Part shown: in pieces, positions 27,217 through 36,300 of the stretch | How the letters are laid out: every line of letters begins with the position of its first letter | Numbering within the stretch: the first letter of the stretch is position 1 | Notes under the pieces: model-generated | Seen by the model: the letters and a program-made list of their open reading frames with translations, nothing else | Database searches by the model: none | Told to the model about the DNA's origin: nothing | Translations under genes and position numbers: made by a program | Assembly: GCF_004682015.1 (NCBI RefSeq) | Contig: NZ_SMLM01000001.1 | Span: 1,240,001 to 1,304,000, forward strand | Source of the DNA: Ramlibacter henchirensis | GTDB lineage: Bacteria > Pseudomonadota > Gammaproteobacteria > Burkholderiales > Burkholderiaceae_C | DNA length: 64,000 nucleotides | Direction: 5' to 3'

Positions 27217-27969
27217 TCAACGCGGTGTTTCAGAGGGCGTGGCGGCCGGACGCTCCTGGGAGTAGCCGTCGCCGTCCTTTGCGCCCTTGCGACCGAGCAC
27301 CTGCCAGGCCGTACGCTGGTCGACCAGCTGCGCGAGGTGCTCCAGCTCCTCGTCGGTGTGGTTGATCGCCTTGGCGGGCGTGAGCAGGCGGCCGTTCTTC
27401 GGCTGCGGCTCGCCCCAGAACGCCTGGTGGTAATCGGCACGCGAGAGGGCGCGGTCGTCCCCCGCGCTCATCTCCACCACGCCGTAACAGTTGCAGAAAT
27501 AGCTGCGGAACGACTGCTCCGGGAAGACTTCGGTGTACACGCCGGTGCCGCGGATGCCGGCGGTGAGCGTGGGCGTGATGATCTGCCGGCTGCTGCCCTT
27601 TCCCCAGACGCTGGCGACGGCGCCGGTGAGCATGCGCAGAACGCTCACCGCATTCAGGGTGGCGCCGCGCTCCACCACCAGGCGGCTGTTCTGCCGCACC
27701 TGAAACGCGGAGTTGCCGATGACGAAGACCAGGCTGGAACCGGGCCCCGTTTCCACGGCGTCGCCTGTCTGGATGACCCCTTGCGGCGTGAGGCGCTGCC
27801 CGTTCACCAGCGCGTCGCCGCGCAGGTCGACGACGTTCCCGCGTCGCTGCGCCCATGCACCTGCGAAGCCGCCCATCGAAGTCCAGGCCGCGGCCGCCTG
27901 CAGGAAGCTGCGTCGCCGGAACCAGAGGACTTCGTCTTCGCGGCGGCCTTGCAGGTGGTGCTGGGTCAT
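27217..27969 (-). CDS. Tat-exported FecR domain protein
   Basis: The 250-residue protein carries a twin-arginine signal (RRRSFLQAAAAW) and then a FecR core (GDAVETGPGSSLVFVIGNSAFQVRQNSRLVVERG, residues about 68-101) with repeated hydrophobic strands, and a polar C-terminal part. Typical FecR proteins are inner-membrane anti-sigma regulators with sigma factors beside them; none is here, and this one is a free exported domain. Its ATG overlaps the stop of the BPSS1780 gene, so the two are coupled. A perfect hairpin (27210-27227) overlaps its stop codon. Confidence 0.8.
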   Translation of the reverse strand: MTQHHLQGRREDEVLWFRRRSFLQAAAAWTSMGGFAGAWAQRRGNVVDLRGDALVNGQRLTPQGVIQTGDAVETGPGSSLVFVIGNSAFQVRQNSRLVVERGATLNAVSVLRMLTGAVASVWGKGSSRQIITPTLTAGIRGTGVYTEVFPEQSFRSYFCNCYGVVEMSAGDDRALSRADYHQAFWGEPQPKNGRLLTPAKAINHTDEELEHLAQLVDQRTAWQVLGRKGAKDGDGYSQERPAATPSETPR

Positions 27970-28727
27970 TGGGGTTCTCCGTCGGGTGAATCGGGGGGCG
28001 CTTCGTCGGCGCTGAAGCTGTCGCGGAAAGTGAAATAGATCGAGCTGGTGAACATGGCGGCCATCAGCAGCGCGGTGGGCACCATCACCGCCCGCGCCAG
28101 CGCCGTGCCGCCGGCCAGCGCGCCGAGCAGGCTGAGCACCGTGCCCACCAGCAGGAACACGCCCATCCAGGCCAGCGCATACACCACCAGCGCGCCCAGG
28201 TTGCGCCAGCACGCGACCACGCTGAAGAACAGGCTCTTGGCGGGGGTCACGCCGTACCAGTGCACCAGAGCGGGCGCGTGCCAGAACATCAGGAACAGCG
28301 GGGTGTGCATCAGCAGCGTCACGAGCAGCGTGCCATCGACTTCTCCCGCTTGCGGCGCGGGGCTGCTGCCGGCGATCAGCGTGGACAGCCCGGTGGCGAT
28401 GACCGAGCCCACCGTGTAGACCACGCCCAGCATCAGCATCGAGCGCAGCCGGTCGCGGCCCGCACGGAACGCGCTCACCAGCAGCGTGGGCATCGGGAAG
28501 CGCCCGCTGGAGGCCTCCGCCGTGGCGGCCATCAGGCCCAAGGTGGCCGCCGGCACCAGGATGCCGGCGGCGACGATACCGATCACGGGAATCTGCGTCA
28601 CGACCAGGACGACCGCCATGTACATGAAGAAAAGCCCCGCCAGCGCCAGCGGCTGCCGCAGGAAAGTCCGGATGCCCTGGCGCACCCAGAGCAGGCCGGT
28701 TCGCGGCGGGACGACGTTGAGTTTCAT
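27966..28727 (-). CDS. BPSS1780 family membrane protein
   Basis: The 253-residue protein has about six hydrophobic helices starting at residue 26 (LALAGLFFMYMAVVLVV, and four or five more) and a short charged tail; the opening PPRTGLLWVRQGIRTFLRQP is characteristic of the BPSS1780 family of Burkholderiales. The function is unknown. Overlap by 4 bases with the following FecR gene makes a two-gene unit, so the two products may work together at the inner membrane. The 92 bp to thrB hold no gene. Confidence 0.82.
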   Translation of the reverse strand: MKLNVVPPRTGLLWVRQGIRTFLRQPLALAGLFFMYMAVVLVVTQIPVIGIVAAGILVPAATLGLMAATAEASSGRFPMPTLLVSAFRAGRDRLRSMLMLGVVYTVGSVIATGLSTLIAGSSPAPQAGEVDGTLLVTLLMHTPLFLMFWHAPALVHWYGVTPAKSLFFSVVACWRNLGALVVYALAWMGVFLLVGTVLSLLGALAGGTALARAVMVPTALLMAAMFTSSIYFTFRDSFSADEAPPDSPDGEPQ

Positions 28728-28819
28728 GGAGGTACGTTGGAACTGCCGAGGCGGATGCGCCTTCGTGCGGCGCGGTCCGGGCCGCTCAGGATGAATTTAG
28801 CGCAACGGCGGCCGGGGCC

Positions 28820-29782
28820 TCAGGCGTGCACCGGGTGGGCGATGCGCTGGCGCAGCACGCGCTCGAAATGCGCCGGGTCGTGCGGCTTGAGAAGCGACGC
28901 CTCGCGCGGCAGGTGGAAGTCCCACAACCGCGAGATCCAGAAGCGCAGCGCGCCCGCGCGCAGCATGGCCGGCAGCAGCCGGCGTTCCGCCGCCGCGAGC
29001 GGCCGCACCCGCTGGTAGGCCTGCAGGAAGGTCTGGCAGCGCAGGGGATCGTGCGCGCCGGTGGGAAGGTCGACGCACCAGTCGTTCAGGCACACGCCGA
29101 TGTCGAACAGCCAGCTGTCCACGCCCGCGAAGTAGAAGTCGAAGAAGCCGGTGAGCGCGCCGTCCTGGAACATCACGTTGTCGCGGAACAGGTCGGCATG
29201 GATCGGCCCGCGCGGCAGGGCGGCATAGGCGGAGGATTCGGCCACGTGGTTCTGGAACGCGAGTTCGCTGCGCAGCAGGTCGGCCTGCTGCGGTCCGGCG
29301 AAGGGCAGCACCACCGGCACCGTCTCGTTCCACCAGGCCAGGCCGCGCAGGTTGGGCTGGCTGCGGTTGAAGTCGCGCGCGGCCAGGTGCAGGCGGGCGA
29401 GCATCTCGCCCACGCTGGCGCAGTGCGCCGCGGTGGGCGCCAGCTCGCTGTGGCCCGCGAGCTTGTTCACCACGGCGGCCGGCTTGCCGCGGACCTGGTG
29501 GAGGATGTCGCCGTCGCGGTCGGCCTGCGGGTCGGGCACGGGGATGCCGCGCTGCGCCAGGTGCTTCATCAGGTGCAGGTAGAAGGGCAGCTGTTCGGCC
29601 GTGAGGCGCTCGAACAGCGTCAGCACCCATTCGGCCTGCTGGCCGTCCTGCACCGTGGTGACGAAGTAGTTGGTGTTCTCGATGCCGCCCTGGATGCCGC
29701 GCAGGTCGCGCAGCTCGCCCAGCCCCAGCCGCTGGGCGAGTTCGCGCGCCTCGTCCTGCCCCACCTCGGTGAAGACCGCCAT
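28820..29782 (-). CDS. thrB: Homoserine kinase (ThrB, APH-fold type)
   Basis: The 320-residue protein is the aminoglycoside-phosphotransferase-type homoserine kinase of Burkholderiales and pseudomonads: MAVFTEV start, GIENTNYFV nucleotide loop, IHADLFRDN catalytic loop, and FDFYFAG with the metal-binding Asp. It phosphorylates homoserine to O-phosphohomoserine in threonine synthesis. ATG 29782 is fixed by the family N-terminus; the reading frame upstream stays open only by chance, antisense to polA. A small exported protein and polA follow, a conserved neighbourhood. Confidence 0.93.
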   Translation of the reverse strand: MAVFTEVGQDEARELAQRLGLGELRDLRGIQGGIENTNYFVTTVQDGQQAEWVLTLFERLTAEQLPFYLHLMKHLAQRGIPVPDPQADRDGDILHQVRGKPAAVVNKLAGHSELAPTAAHCASVGEMLARLHLAARDFNRSQPNLRGLAWWNETVPVVLPFAGPQQADLLRSELAFQNHVAESSAYAALPRGPIHADLFRDNVMFQDGALTGFFDFYFAGVDSWLFDIGVCLNDWCVDLPTGAHDPLRCQTFLQAYQRVRPLAAAERRLLPAMLRAGALRFWISRLWDFHLPREASLLKPHDPAHFERVLRQRIAHPVHA

Positions 29783-29793
29783 CGCCGCCGGTG

Positions 29794-30111
29794 TCAGAAG
29801 TTGAAGACGTTCCAGAAGCGCTGGCCGCCACCCGCGCCACCGGTCCGCTCGTCGGCCACGCGGCCGCGCGTGGGCGTGGACGGCGTGACCTCGTAGGCCG
29901 GCACCTCGCCCTTGGGCTGCACGGTGATGCTCTGGGTCTGGCCCGCGTAGCGCACTTCCTCGATGCGGTTGCCGGCGTCCTCGTGCACGATGCGCTCGAT
30001 CTTCTGGTTGCGCCGGCCGTCCAGCGGCGCCTCGGGCTGCGGCGGAAGTGCCTGCGACCACGATGCGGCGCTGGCGATCAGCAGGGCGGCGGAAACGGCG
30101 AAGCGAGGCAT
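29794..30111 (-). CDS. DUF2782-like small exported protein
   Basis: The 105-residue protein has a signal peptide (MPRFAVSAALLIASAASWSQA) and a short mature domain with RIEEVRYAGQTQSITVQP, matching the DUF2782 family that sits beside thrB and polA in many beta- and gamma-proteobacteria. The role is unknown. ATG 30111 is chosen over an earlier ATG at 30195 because of the signal peptide. It ends 11 bases ahead of thrB and is co-transcribed with it. Confidence 0.75.
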   Translation of the reverse strand: MPRFAVSAALLIASAASWSQALPPQPEAPLDGRRNQKIERIVHEDAGNRIEEVRYAGQTQSITVQPKGEVPAYEVTPSTPTRGRVADERTGGAGGGQRFWNVFNF

Positions 30112-30166
30112 GCGGCAATTGTAGGGCGGCCGTGGGCCGGTTTCCCCGCGGGCACAATCGCCCGCC

Positions 30167-32974
30167 ATGAGCGATTCCGACAGCCCGCCCCGCAAGACCC
30201 TGCTGCTGGTGGACGGCTCCAGCTACCTGTACCGCGCCTTCCACGCCATGCCCGACCTGCGGGCCGTTCCCGGCGACCCGACGAGCCCGGCCACCGGCGC
30301 CATCCGCGGGATGATCAACATGATGCAGAAGCTGCGAAAGGACGTGCGCGCCGACTACGCGGCCTGCGTGTTCGACGCGCCCGGCAAGACCTTCCGCGAC
30401 GACCTGTATCCCGAGTACAAGGCCAACCGCTCGGCGATGCCCGACGAACTGCGCGCGCAGATCGAGCCGATCCACGAAGTGGTGCGCCTGCTCGGCTGGA
30501 AGGTGCTGCACGTCCCGGGCGTGGAGGCCGACGACGTGATCGGCACGCTGGCCTGCATGGCGCGCGAGCGCGGCATCCACACCGTGATCTCCTCGGGCGA
30601 CAAGGACCTCTCGCAGCTGGTCGACGAGCTCGTGACCGTCATCGACACCATGAACGACAGGGTGCGCGACCTCGCCGGCGTGGAAGCCGAGTTCGGCGTG
30701 CCGCCGCGGCTGATGGTGGACTACCAGGCGCTGGTGGGCGATTCCGTGGACAACGTGCCGGGCGTGGACAAGGTCGGCCCCAAGACGGCCGTCAAGCTGC
30801 TGCAGGAATACGGCTCGCTCGACCAGCTGATCGCGCGCGCCGAGGAAGTGAAGGGCGCGGTCGGCCAGAACCTGCGCAAGGCGCTGGACTGGCTGCCCAA
30901 GGGCCGCGAGCTGCTCACGATCCGCAAGGACTGCGACCTCAAGGACCACATCCCGGGCTTCCCGGACCTGGAGGACATCGTCATCAACGGCCAGGACACC
31001 GAGAAGCTCAAGGTCTTCTACGAGAAGTACGGCTTCAAGGGGCTGGTCAAGCAGCTGGAGTTGCACGACGTCCCGCCGGAGCTGCTGGAGGAGCACAAGA
31101 AAAAGGAGAGGGCGGCGCCGGCAGGTGGGCTGTTCGAGGAGCCGGACCTCTCGGGCCTGTCGCAGGCGACCAACCTGCAGTACGAGACGGTGCTGACGTG
31201 GGATCAGCTCGATGCGCTGATCGCGCAACTGGAAGCCGCGCCGCTGGTGGCGCTGGACACCGAGACGAATTCGCTCGACGAGATGCACGCCGAGATCATC
31301 GGCCTGTCGTTCTCCACCGCACCCGGCGTGGCGGCCTACCTGCCGCTGGCCCACAGCTACGCGGGCGTGCGCGACCAGCTGCCGCGCGAAGAAGCACTCG
31401 CCCGGCTGAAGCCCTGGCTGGAGAACCCCGAGCGGCCCAAGCTGGGCCAGCACGTGAAGTACGACCGCCATGTGTTCGCCAATCACGGCATCGAGATGCG
31501 CGGTTACGCCCACGACACCATGCTGGAAAGCTACGTGCTGGAAGTGCACAAGCCGCACGGCCTCGCCAGCCTGGCCGAGCGCCACCTGGGCCGCAGCGGC
31601 ATCGACTACGAGAACATCGCCGGCAAGGGCCAGCACCAGATCCCGTTCCAGCAGGTCCCCATCGACAAGGCGGCGGAGTATTCCTGCGAGGACTCCGACC
31701 AGACGCTGGACGTCCACCTGACCCTCTGGCCCAAGCTGGAGCGCGACGCCAAGCTGCGCTTCATCTACGACCTGGAGATGAGGAGCAGCGAGACGCTGTA
31801 CCGCATCGAGCGCAACGGCGTGCTGATCGACAGCCGGGAGCTGCAGCGGCAGGGCCATGAGCTCGGCCAGCGCATCCTGCGGCTCGAACAGGAAGCGCAC
31901 GAACTCGCCGGCCAGCCCTTCAACCTGGGCAGCCCCAAGCAGATCTGCGACATCCTCTTCACCAAGCAGGGCCTGCCGGTGATCAAGAAGACGGCGAGCG
32001 GCGCGCCCAGCACCGACGAGGAGGTGCTGGAAAAGCTGGCCGAGGACTATCCGCTGCCGGCCAAGATCCTGGAGCACCGGGGGCTGTCGAAACTCAAGGG
32101 CACCTACGTCGACAAGCTGCCGCAGATGGTGCATCCGCGCACCGGGCGCGTGCACACGCATTACGCGCAGGCGGTGGCCGTCACCGGACGGCTCTCCAGC
32201 AACGAGCCGAACCTGCAGAACATCCCGATCCGCACGCCGGAGGGCCGGCGCATCCGCGAGGCCTTCATCGCCGCGCCCGGCCACGTGATCGCCAGCGCCG
32301 ACTACAGCCAGATCGAGCTGCGCATCATGGCCCACATCAGCGAGGACGAGGCGCTGCTGCGCGCCTTCCGCGAGGAGATGGACGTGCACCGCGCCACCGC
32401 GGGCGAGGTGTTCGGCGTGCCGCCCGACGAGGTGTCCAGCGAGCAGCGCCGCTACGCCAAGGTGATCAACTTCGGGCTGATCTACGGCATGAGCAGCTTC
32501 GGCCTGGCACGCAACCTGGGCATCGACACCAAGGCGGCCGCCAACTACATCGACCGCTACTTCCAGCGCTACCCGGGCGTGAAGCACTACATGGACGAGA
32601 CGCGCCTCTCGGCCAAGAGCCGCGGCTACGTCGAGACCGTGTTCGGCCGCAGGCTGTACCTGCCCGAGATCAATTCGCCCAACGGGCCGCGCCGCGCGGG
32701 CGCCGAGCGCGCCGCGATCAACGCACCGATGCAGGGAACGGCGGCCGACGTGATCAAGCTGGCGATGGTGAAGATCCAGGACGTGCTGGACCAGCACAAG
32801 CGCGCCACGAAGATGATCCTGCAGGTGCACGACGAACTGGTGTTCGAAGTGCCGGAGGCCGAAGTGGACTGGGTGCGCAGCGAGATTCCGCGGCTGATGG
32901 CGGGCGTCGCCGAACTGCGCGTGCCGCTCGTGGCCGAAATAGGCGTTGGACCGAATTGGGAAACGGCCCACTGA
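30167..32974 (+). CDS. polA: DNA polymerase I
   Basis: The 935-residue protein has all three domains. An N-terminal 5'-3' exonuclease (LLVDGSSYLYRAFHA, SGDKDLSQLV) is followed by a 3'-5' proofreading domain with intact acidic residues (ALDTETNSLDEM; HVKYDRHVFANHG). The polymerase domain has motif A (ADYSQIELRIMAH), motif B (RRYAKVINFGLIYGMSSFG) and motif C (QVHDELVFEV). It fills gaps and removes RNA primers in replication and repair. ATG 30167 is used; the gene is divergent from the DUF2782 gene with 55 bp between them. The next gene starts 19 bases after its stop. Confidence 0.97.
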   Translation: MSDSDSPPRKTLLLVDGSSYLYRAFHAMPDLRAVPGDPTSPATGAIRGMINMMQKLRKDVRADYAACVFDAPGKTFRDDLYPEYKANRSAMPDELRAQIEPIHEVVRLLGWKVLHVPGVEADDVIGTLACMARERGIHTVISSGDKDLSQLVDELVTVIDTMNDRVRDLAGVEAEFGVPPRLMVDYQALVGDSVDNVPGVDKVGPKTAVKLLQEYGSLDQLIARAEEVKGAVGQNLRKALDWLPKGRELLTIRKDCDLKDHIPGFPDLEDIVINGQDTEKLKVFYEKYGFKGLVKQLELHDVPPELLEEHKKKERAAPAGGLFEEPDLSGLSQATNLQYETVLTWDQLDALIAQLEAAPLVALDTETNSLDEMHAEIIGLSFSTAPGVAAYLPLAHSYAGVRDQLPREEALARLKPWLENPERPKLGQHVKYDRHVFANHGIEMRGYAHDTMLESYVLEVHKPHGLASLAERHLGRSGIDYENIAGKGQHQIPFQQVPIDKAAEYSCEDSDQTLDVHLTLWPKLERDAKLRFIYDLEMRSSETLYRIERNGVLIDSRELQRQGHELGQRILRLEQEAHELAGQPFNLGSPKQICDILFTKQGLPVIKKTASGAPSTDEEVLEKLAEDYPLPAKILEHRGLSKLKGTYVDKLPQMVHPRTGRVHTHYAQAVAVTGRLSSNEPNLQNIPIRTPEGRRIREAFIAAPGHVIASADYSQIELRIMAHISEDEALLRAFREEMDVHRATAGEVFGVPPDEVSSEQRRYAKVINFGLIYGMSSFGLARNLGIDTKAAANYIDRYFQRYPGVKHYMDETRLSAKSRGYVETVFGRRLYLPEINSPNGPRRAGAERAAINAPMQGTAADVIKLAMVKIQDVLDQHKRATKMILQVHDELVFEVPEAEVDWVRSEIPRLMAGVAELRVPLVAEIGVGPNWETAH

Positions 32975-32993
32975 GCCTGATAATCGCCCTGCC

Positions 32994-33506
32994 ATGGCCA
33001 GCAAACCCCCGACGCCCAAACCCACCGCGCCGGATCCCTTCGCGGGAAGCACCCGCGCGACGGTGCCCATGCCCATCGAGAAGAACAGCGAGTCGGCCTG
33101 GCAGCTTTTCGAGGCGTTGCGCAACGGCGAGGAGCCGGCCGCCGGCCACGAGGCCACCGAGCAGATGGAGCTGGGCCCTGCGGGCGGCCCCGCCGCGTCA
33201 CGGGCACCGCAACGCGCCGTTTCGCTGGAAGACGTGCTGCAGCTGGCGCGGCGCAACAACCGCGCCTGCCCGCTGCCGGCCCCCTGGGCGGCCTTCTACG
33301 AGCTACTGCCCGCCAGGACGGTGGATGGCCGCAGCGTCAAGCCGCCGGCGTCGATCGACCGCGCCGGCTGGACCAAGATGTCCGCCATGCAGAAGCGCCT
33401 GCGCCTGCGCGACCAGATCGAGTGGGCCGAGCGCGCCGGCGTCCTGCAGGCCGCCTACGACTTCCTGGCGAACCTGCCCGAAGCCCACTGGCATCATTTC
33501 GAGTGA
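32994..33506 (+). CDS. Conserved hypothetical protein downstream of polA
   Basis: The 170-residue protein has a Pro-rich N-terminus, a short motif (NSESAWQLFEALRNG), then a Trp-containing helical C-terminal half (RLRLRDQIEWAERAGVLQAAYDFLANLPEAHW). I do not recognise a named domain. There is no signal peptide or membrane helix. ATG 32994 (MASKPPT) starts 19 bases after polA, so the pair is probably co-transcribed; an in-frame ATG at 32946 overlaps polA. It could be an accessory DNA-metabolism protein, a guess from position only. Confidence 0.6.
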   Translation: MASKPPTPKPTAPDPFAGSTRATVPMPIEKNSESAWQLFEALRNGEEPAAGHEATEQMELGPAGGPAASRAPQRAVSLEDVLQLARRNNRACPLPAPWAAFYELLPARTVDGRSVKPPASIDRAGWTKMSAMQKRLRLRDQIEWAERAGVLQAAYDFLANLPEAHWHHFE

Positions 33507-33513
33507 CCGCGCG

Positions 33514-33702
33514 TCACTCCCGCTCGGACCAGAGCACGCCGCCGGTGGCCCAGTCGCTGCGCTTGATGTCGTAGAGCAGGATGTCCACCGCCTCGGGCTT
33601 GCTGCCCAGGGTGTTGACGACGGCCTGCGTGAGCGCCTTGACGAGTTCCTTCTTCTGTTCGGGCGTGCGGCCCTCCATCAGTTCGACGCGAAGCGTGGGC
33701 AT
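33514..33702 (-). CDS. 4-oxalocrotonate tautomerase family protein
   Basis: The 62-residue protein is the size of a 4-OT subunit and has the catalytic Pro directly after Met (MPTLRVELMEGRT), exposed when the Met is removed, with a conserved arginine in the EGRT region. These hexamers convert enol and keto forms of unsaturated acids. The substrate here is unknown. It lies between the polA-linked gene and the dienelactone hydrolase gene on the other strand. Confidence 0.88.
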   Translation of the reverse strand: MPTLRVELMEGRTPEQKKELVKALTQAVVNTLGSKPEAVDILLYDIKRSDWATGGVLWSERE

Positions 33703-33798
33703 GGCGATCTCCTTCGGAATGTGCGAGTGGAGCCGGGGATTATGGTTTCGCCCCTATAGTCGCCCTCCATTCGCATGCCAACCACGACGGAGAACACC

Positions 33799-34692
33799 AT
33801 GCTGGATGACGACCTGAGGAAGGATTTCGATGCGCTGCTGCCCGGCGCCACCGGCGAGGCCGGCCCGAGCCGCCGCACCGCGCTCAAGGTGCTGGGCGCG
33901 GGCTACGCGGCGGCCGCCGGGACCGCGATGGCGCAGACCGCGATCAGGACGCCTTCGGACGGCCTGACCGTGGGAGAGATCAGCTACGAGGTCAACGGCT
34001 TCAAGGTGCCGGCCTACCGCGCCGCGCCGGCCGGGCGCACCGGGCTGCCGGTGGTGCTGGTGATCCATGAGATCTTCGGCGTCCACGAGTACATCGCCGA
34101 CACCGCGCGGCGTCTCGCGAAGGCGGGCTACCTGGCCATCGCGCCGGAGCTGTACGCGCGGCAGGGCGATCCGGGCAGCTACGGCGAGGTCGCGAAGCTG
34201 CAGGCGGAGATCGTGTCCAAGGTGTCCGATGCGCAGGTGATGGCGGACCTGGACGGCGCGCTCAAGTGGGCCGCGGGCAACGGCGGCGACGCGTCGAAGG
34301 CGGCGATCACCGGCTTCTGCTGGGGCGGCCGCATCGCGTGGCTGTATGCCGCGCACGGGCCGGTGAAGGCGGGCGTGGCCTGGTACGGCCGCCTCGCCGG
34401 CAACAGCACGGAGACGACGCCGAAGCACCCGGTGGACCACGCGGCGAACCTGAAAGCGCCGGTGCTGGGGCTGTACGGCGCGGCCGACACCGGCATCCCG
34501 CTGGACACGGTTGATAAGATGAAGGCTGCGCTGGCCAACGGCTCGCCCGCGGCCAGGGCCTCGCAGTTCGTGGTCTACCCCGACGCGCCGCACGCCTTCC
34601 ACGCCGACTACCGCCCCAGCTTCCGCCAGGGCCCCGCCGAAGACGGCTGGAAACGCGCGCTGGCCTGGTTCAAGGCCAACGGCGTGGCCTGA
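33799..34692 (+). CDS. Dienelactone hydrolase family protein, Tat-exported
   Basis: The 297-residue protein has a twin-arginine-type signal (SRRTALKVLGAGYAAAAGTAMAQ) and an alpha/beta hydrolase domain with IHEIFGVHEYI, a Cys nucleophile in GFCWGGR, and a catalytic His in DAPHAFHADY, as in carboxymethylenebutenolidase-like proteins. ATG 33799 is chosen with GGAG 6 bases upstream; an ATG at 33775 would give eight more residues. It is probably a periplasmic esterase or lactonase; the substrate is not known. A rho-independent terminator follows. Confidence 0.88.
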   Translation: MLDDDLRKDFDALLPGATGEAGPSRRTALKVLGAGYAAAAGTAMAQTAIRTPSDGLTVGEISYEVNGFKVPAYRAAPAGRTGLPVVLVIHEIFGVHEYIADTARRLAKAGYLAIAPELYARQGDPGSYGEVAKLQAEIVSKVSDAQVMADLDGALKWAAGNGGDASKAAITGFCWGGRIAWLYAAHGPVKAGVAWYGRLAGNSTETTPKHPVDHAANLKAPVLGLYGAADTGIPLDTVDKMKAALANGSPAARASQFVVYPDAPHAFHADYRPSFRQGPAEDGWKRALAWFKANGVA

Positions 34693-34715
34693 AGCCCGGC
34701 CCGTTGATCGCGAAA

Positions 34716-34740
34716 GCCGCCCGCGGGGCGGTTTTCTTTT
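34716..34740 (+). terminator. Rho-independent terminator of the dienelactone hydrolase gene
   Basis: GCCGCCC (34716-34722) pairs with GGGCGGT (34726-34732) around a GCG loop, followed directly by TTTCTTTT. It lies 23 bases after the stop codon. Confidence 0.85.
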
Positions 34741-34751
34741 GCTCGCACTGA

Positions 34752-35606
34752 ATGACCCTGATCGCCATCCTCGCCGCCACCCTCGCCGCCGGCATCGGCA
34801 GCGTCTGGCTTGCGGCCGCCCTCATGGGCCTGGGCGTGCTCGCCCAGGCGCCCGGCGGCGAGCGACGCCCCGGGGCGCAGCACCTGCTCAGCCTGGCCGC
34901 GGGCGCGCTGCTGGCCACGGCCTTCATGCACCTGCTGCCCGAGGCCTTCGAGAGCGAGGCCAGCGCCAAGGAACTGTTCGCGACGCTGCTGGTGAGCGTG
35001 GTGTTCTTCTTCCTGCTGGACAAGGCGGAGCTTTGGCACCACGGGCATGAACACCACCACGGCAGCGAGCCGGCGGAAGGGCACGCGGGCCACACGCATG
35101 CGCACTCGCACGCCGGTCACGGCCACGCGCATGCGCATGGGGAGGAGCGGTTGCGCTCCGGCGGCTGGACCGTGCTCACCGGCGACAGCGTCCACTGCTT
35201 CGGAGACGGCGTGCTGATCGCCTCCGCCTTCATCGCCGACCTGCGGCTCGGCGTGGTGGCGGCGCTCGCGGTGCTGGCGCACGAGGTGCCGCACCACGTG
35301 GGCGATCTCGCGGTGCTGCGCCAGACCAGCGGCAGCCGCCGCGCGGCGATCGCCAAGGTGTCGTTGGCCGGCGCGGTCACGCCCTTGGGTGGTCTGGTCG
35401 GCTGGTGGCTGGTGGACCGGCTCCACGACCTGCTGCCTTTCCTGCTGGTGGTGGCCAGCAGCAGCTTCATCTACGTCGCGCTCGCGGACCTCATTCCGCA
35501 GCTGCAAAAGCGCCTGGGCGCGCGCGAGACCCTCGCCCAGGTGCTGTGGCTGGCGCTGGGCATCGCGCTCGTGTACCTCGTGAGCGGCTTCGCCCACGTG
35601 CACTGA
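34752..35606 (+). CDS. ZIP family divalent metal transporter
   Basis: The 284-residue protein has about eight membrane helices with a long His-rich loop (stretches of HHGHEHHHG and HTHAHSHAGHGHAHAH) between helices 3 and 4. Helix 4 contains DSVHCFGDGVLI and helix 5 AHEVPHHVGD, the metal-transport site of ZIP proteins (HExPHxxGD). It moves zinc or a similar ion into the cytoplasm. ATG 34752 is 11 bases after the terminator of the preceding gene. It stands alone. Confidence 0.92.
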   Translation: MTLIAILAATLAAGIGSVWLAAALMGLGVLAQAPGGERRPGAQHLLSLAAGALLATAFMHLLPEAFESEASAKELFATLLVSVVFFFLLDKAELWHHGHEHHHGSEPAEGHAGHTHAHSHAGHGHAHAHGEERLRSGGWTVLTGDSVHCFGDGVLIASAFIADLRLGVVAALAVLAHEVPHHVGDLAVLRQTSGSRRAAIAKVSLAGAVTPLGGLVGWWLVDRLHDLLPFLLVVASSSFIYVALADLIPQLQKRLGARETLAQVLWLALGIALVYLVSGFAHVH

Positions 35607-35630
35607 CGGCGCACGGAAAGCCCGCGCGCT

Positions 35631-36074
35631 TCAGCGCCAGTGGTTGCGCGGCGCGCGATCGCGCCAGTTCGGCACGCCGTCGCCGTCGATGTCGCGGTCG
35701 AAGCGGTTCGGGATGCCATCCCGGTCCTGGTCGAAACGGCGGGCGTGGTGGTCGCCATGGAACCCGCCGAAATGCGGCTGCACGTGCTGGCCCGGATGCG
35801 TGACGATCCAGTGGCCGTCCACCCACACATGGCCGTGGTGGTGGCGCACCCAGTGCCCCGGCACCCAGGTGCGCACGGGATGCGGCTGCACGATCACCGG
35901 CCCGGGCTGCACGAAGACGGGCCCGGGTTGCACGAAAACCGGCCCCGTCCCGTGCGAGCGCACGCCGTGCGGGTAGACGCGCACGCCTTGCTCGGCATGC
36001 GCCGGCGACGCGATGATGGCCGCGGCCGCCGCCAGCGCCGCGGCGCACGTTCCGATCCACACTGACTTGCCCAT
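35631..36074 (-). CDS. Exported protein with WxxGHW motifs and calcium-binding type repeats
   Basis: The 147-residue protein has a signal peptide (MGKSVWIGTCAAALAAAAAIIASPAHA). Three tandem GPVFVQP-type units (about residues 44-64) follow, then two WVxGHW repeats (WVPGHWV, WVDGHWI) in a His-rich region. The C-terminus carries DQDRDGIPNRFDRDIDGDG, a thrombospondin type 3-like acidic repeat that binds calcium in other proteins. It is a periplasmic or outer-surface protein; function is unknown. It is convergent with the ZIP gene and divergent from the Gly/Gln-rich gene, with 226 bp between in which I find no gene. Confidence 0.78.
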   Translation of the reverse strand: MGKSVWIGTCAAALAAAAAIIASPAHAEQGVRVYPHGVRSHGTGPVFVQPGPVFVQPGPVIVQPHPVRTWVPGHWVRHHHGHVWVDGHWIVTHPGQHVQPHFGGFHGDHHARRFDQDRDGIPNRFDRDIDGDGVPNWRDRAPRNHWR

Positions 36075-36300
36075 GTCGTACTCCTTGGGAGATGGGGTGA
36101 TTGCATCGTGCTACGCAACCGTATCCGCATCGCGAAGACGTTGCGAAGCGTGTGTGAAGAAACGCCGGGTTGCGTTAACGCCGAGCAGTCCTACAAGCTC
36201 GCGCGGTTTTCCGACAGTTCGCCTGCGCTCGCAGTCCTAAGGTCGACCTGTGCGGCTGCGCGGGGGCCCGCGCGGCAACGCCTGAGCAAAGGAGAACGAC

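Noticed and set aside
28820..33259. A very long minus-strand open frame continuing from thrB across polA
   Set aside because: Only the part from 29782 down is thrB. The rest is antisense to polA, whose motifs are complete; high GC makes such open frames common.
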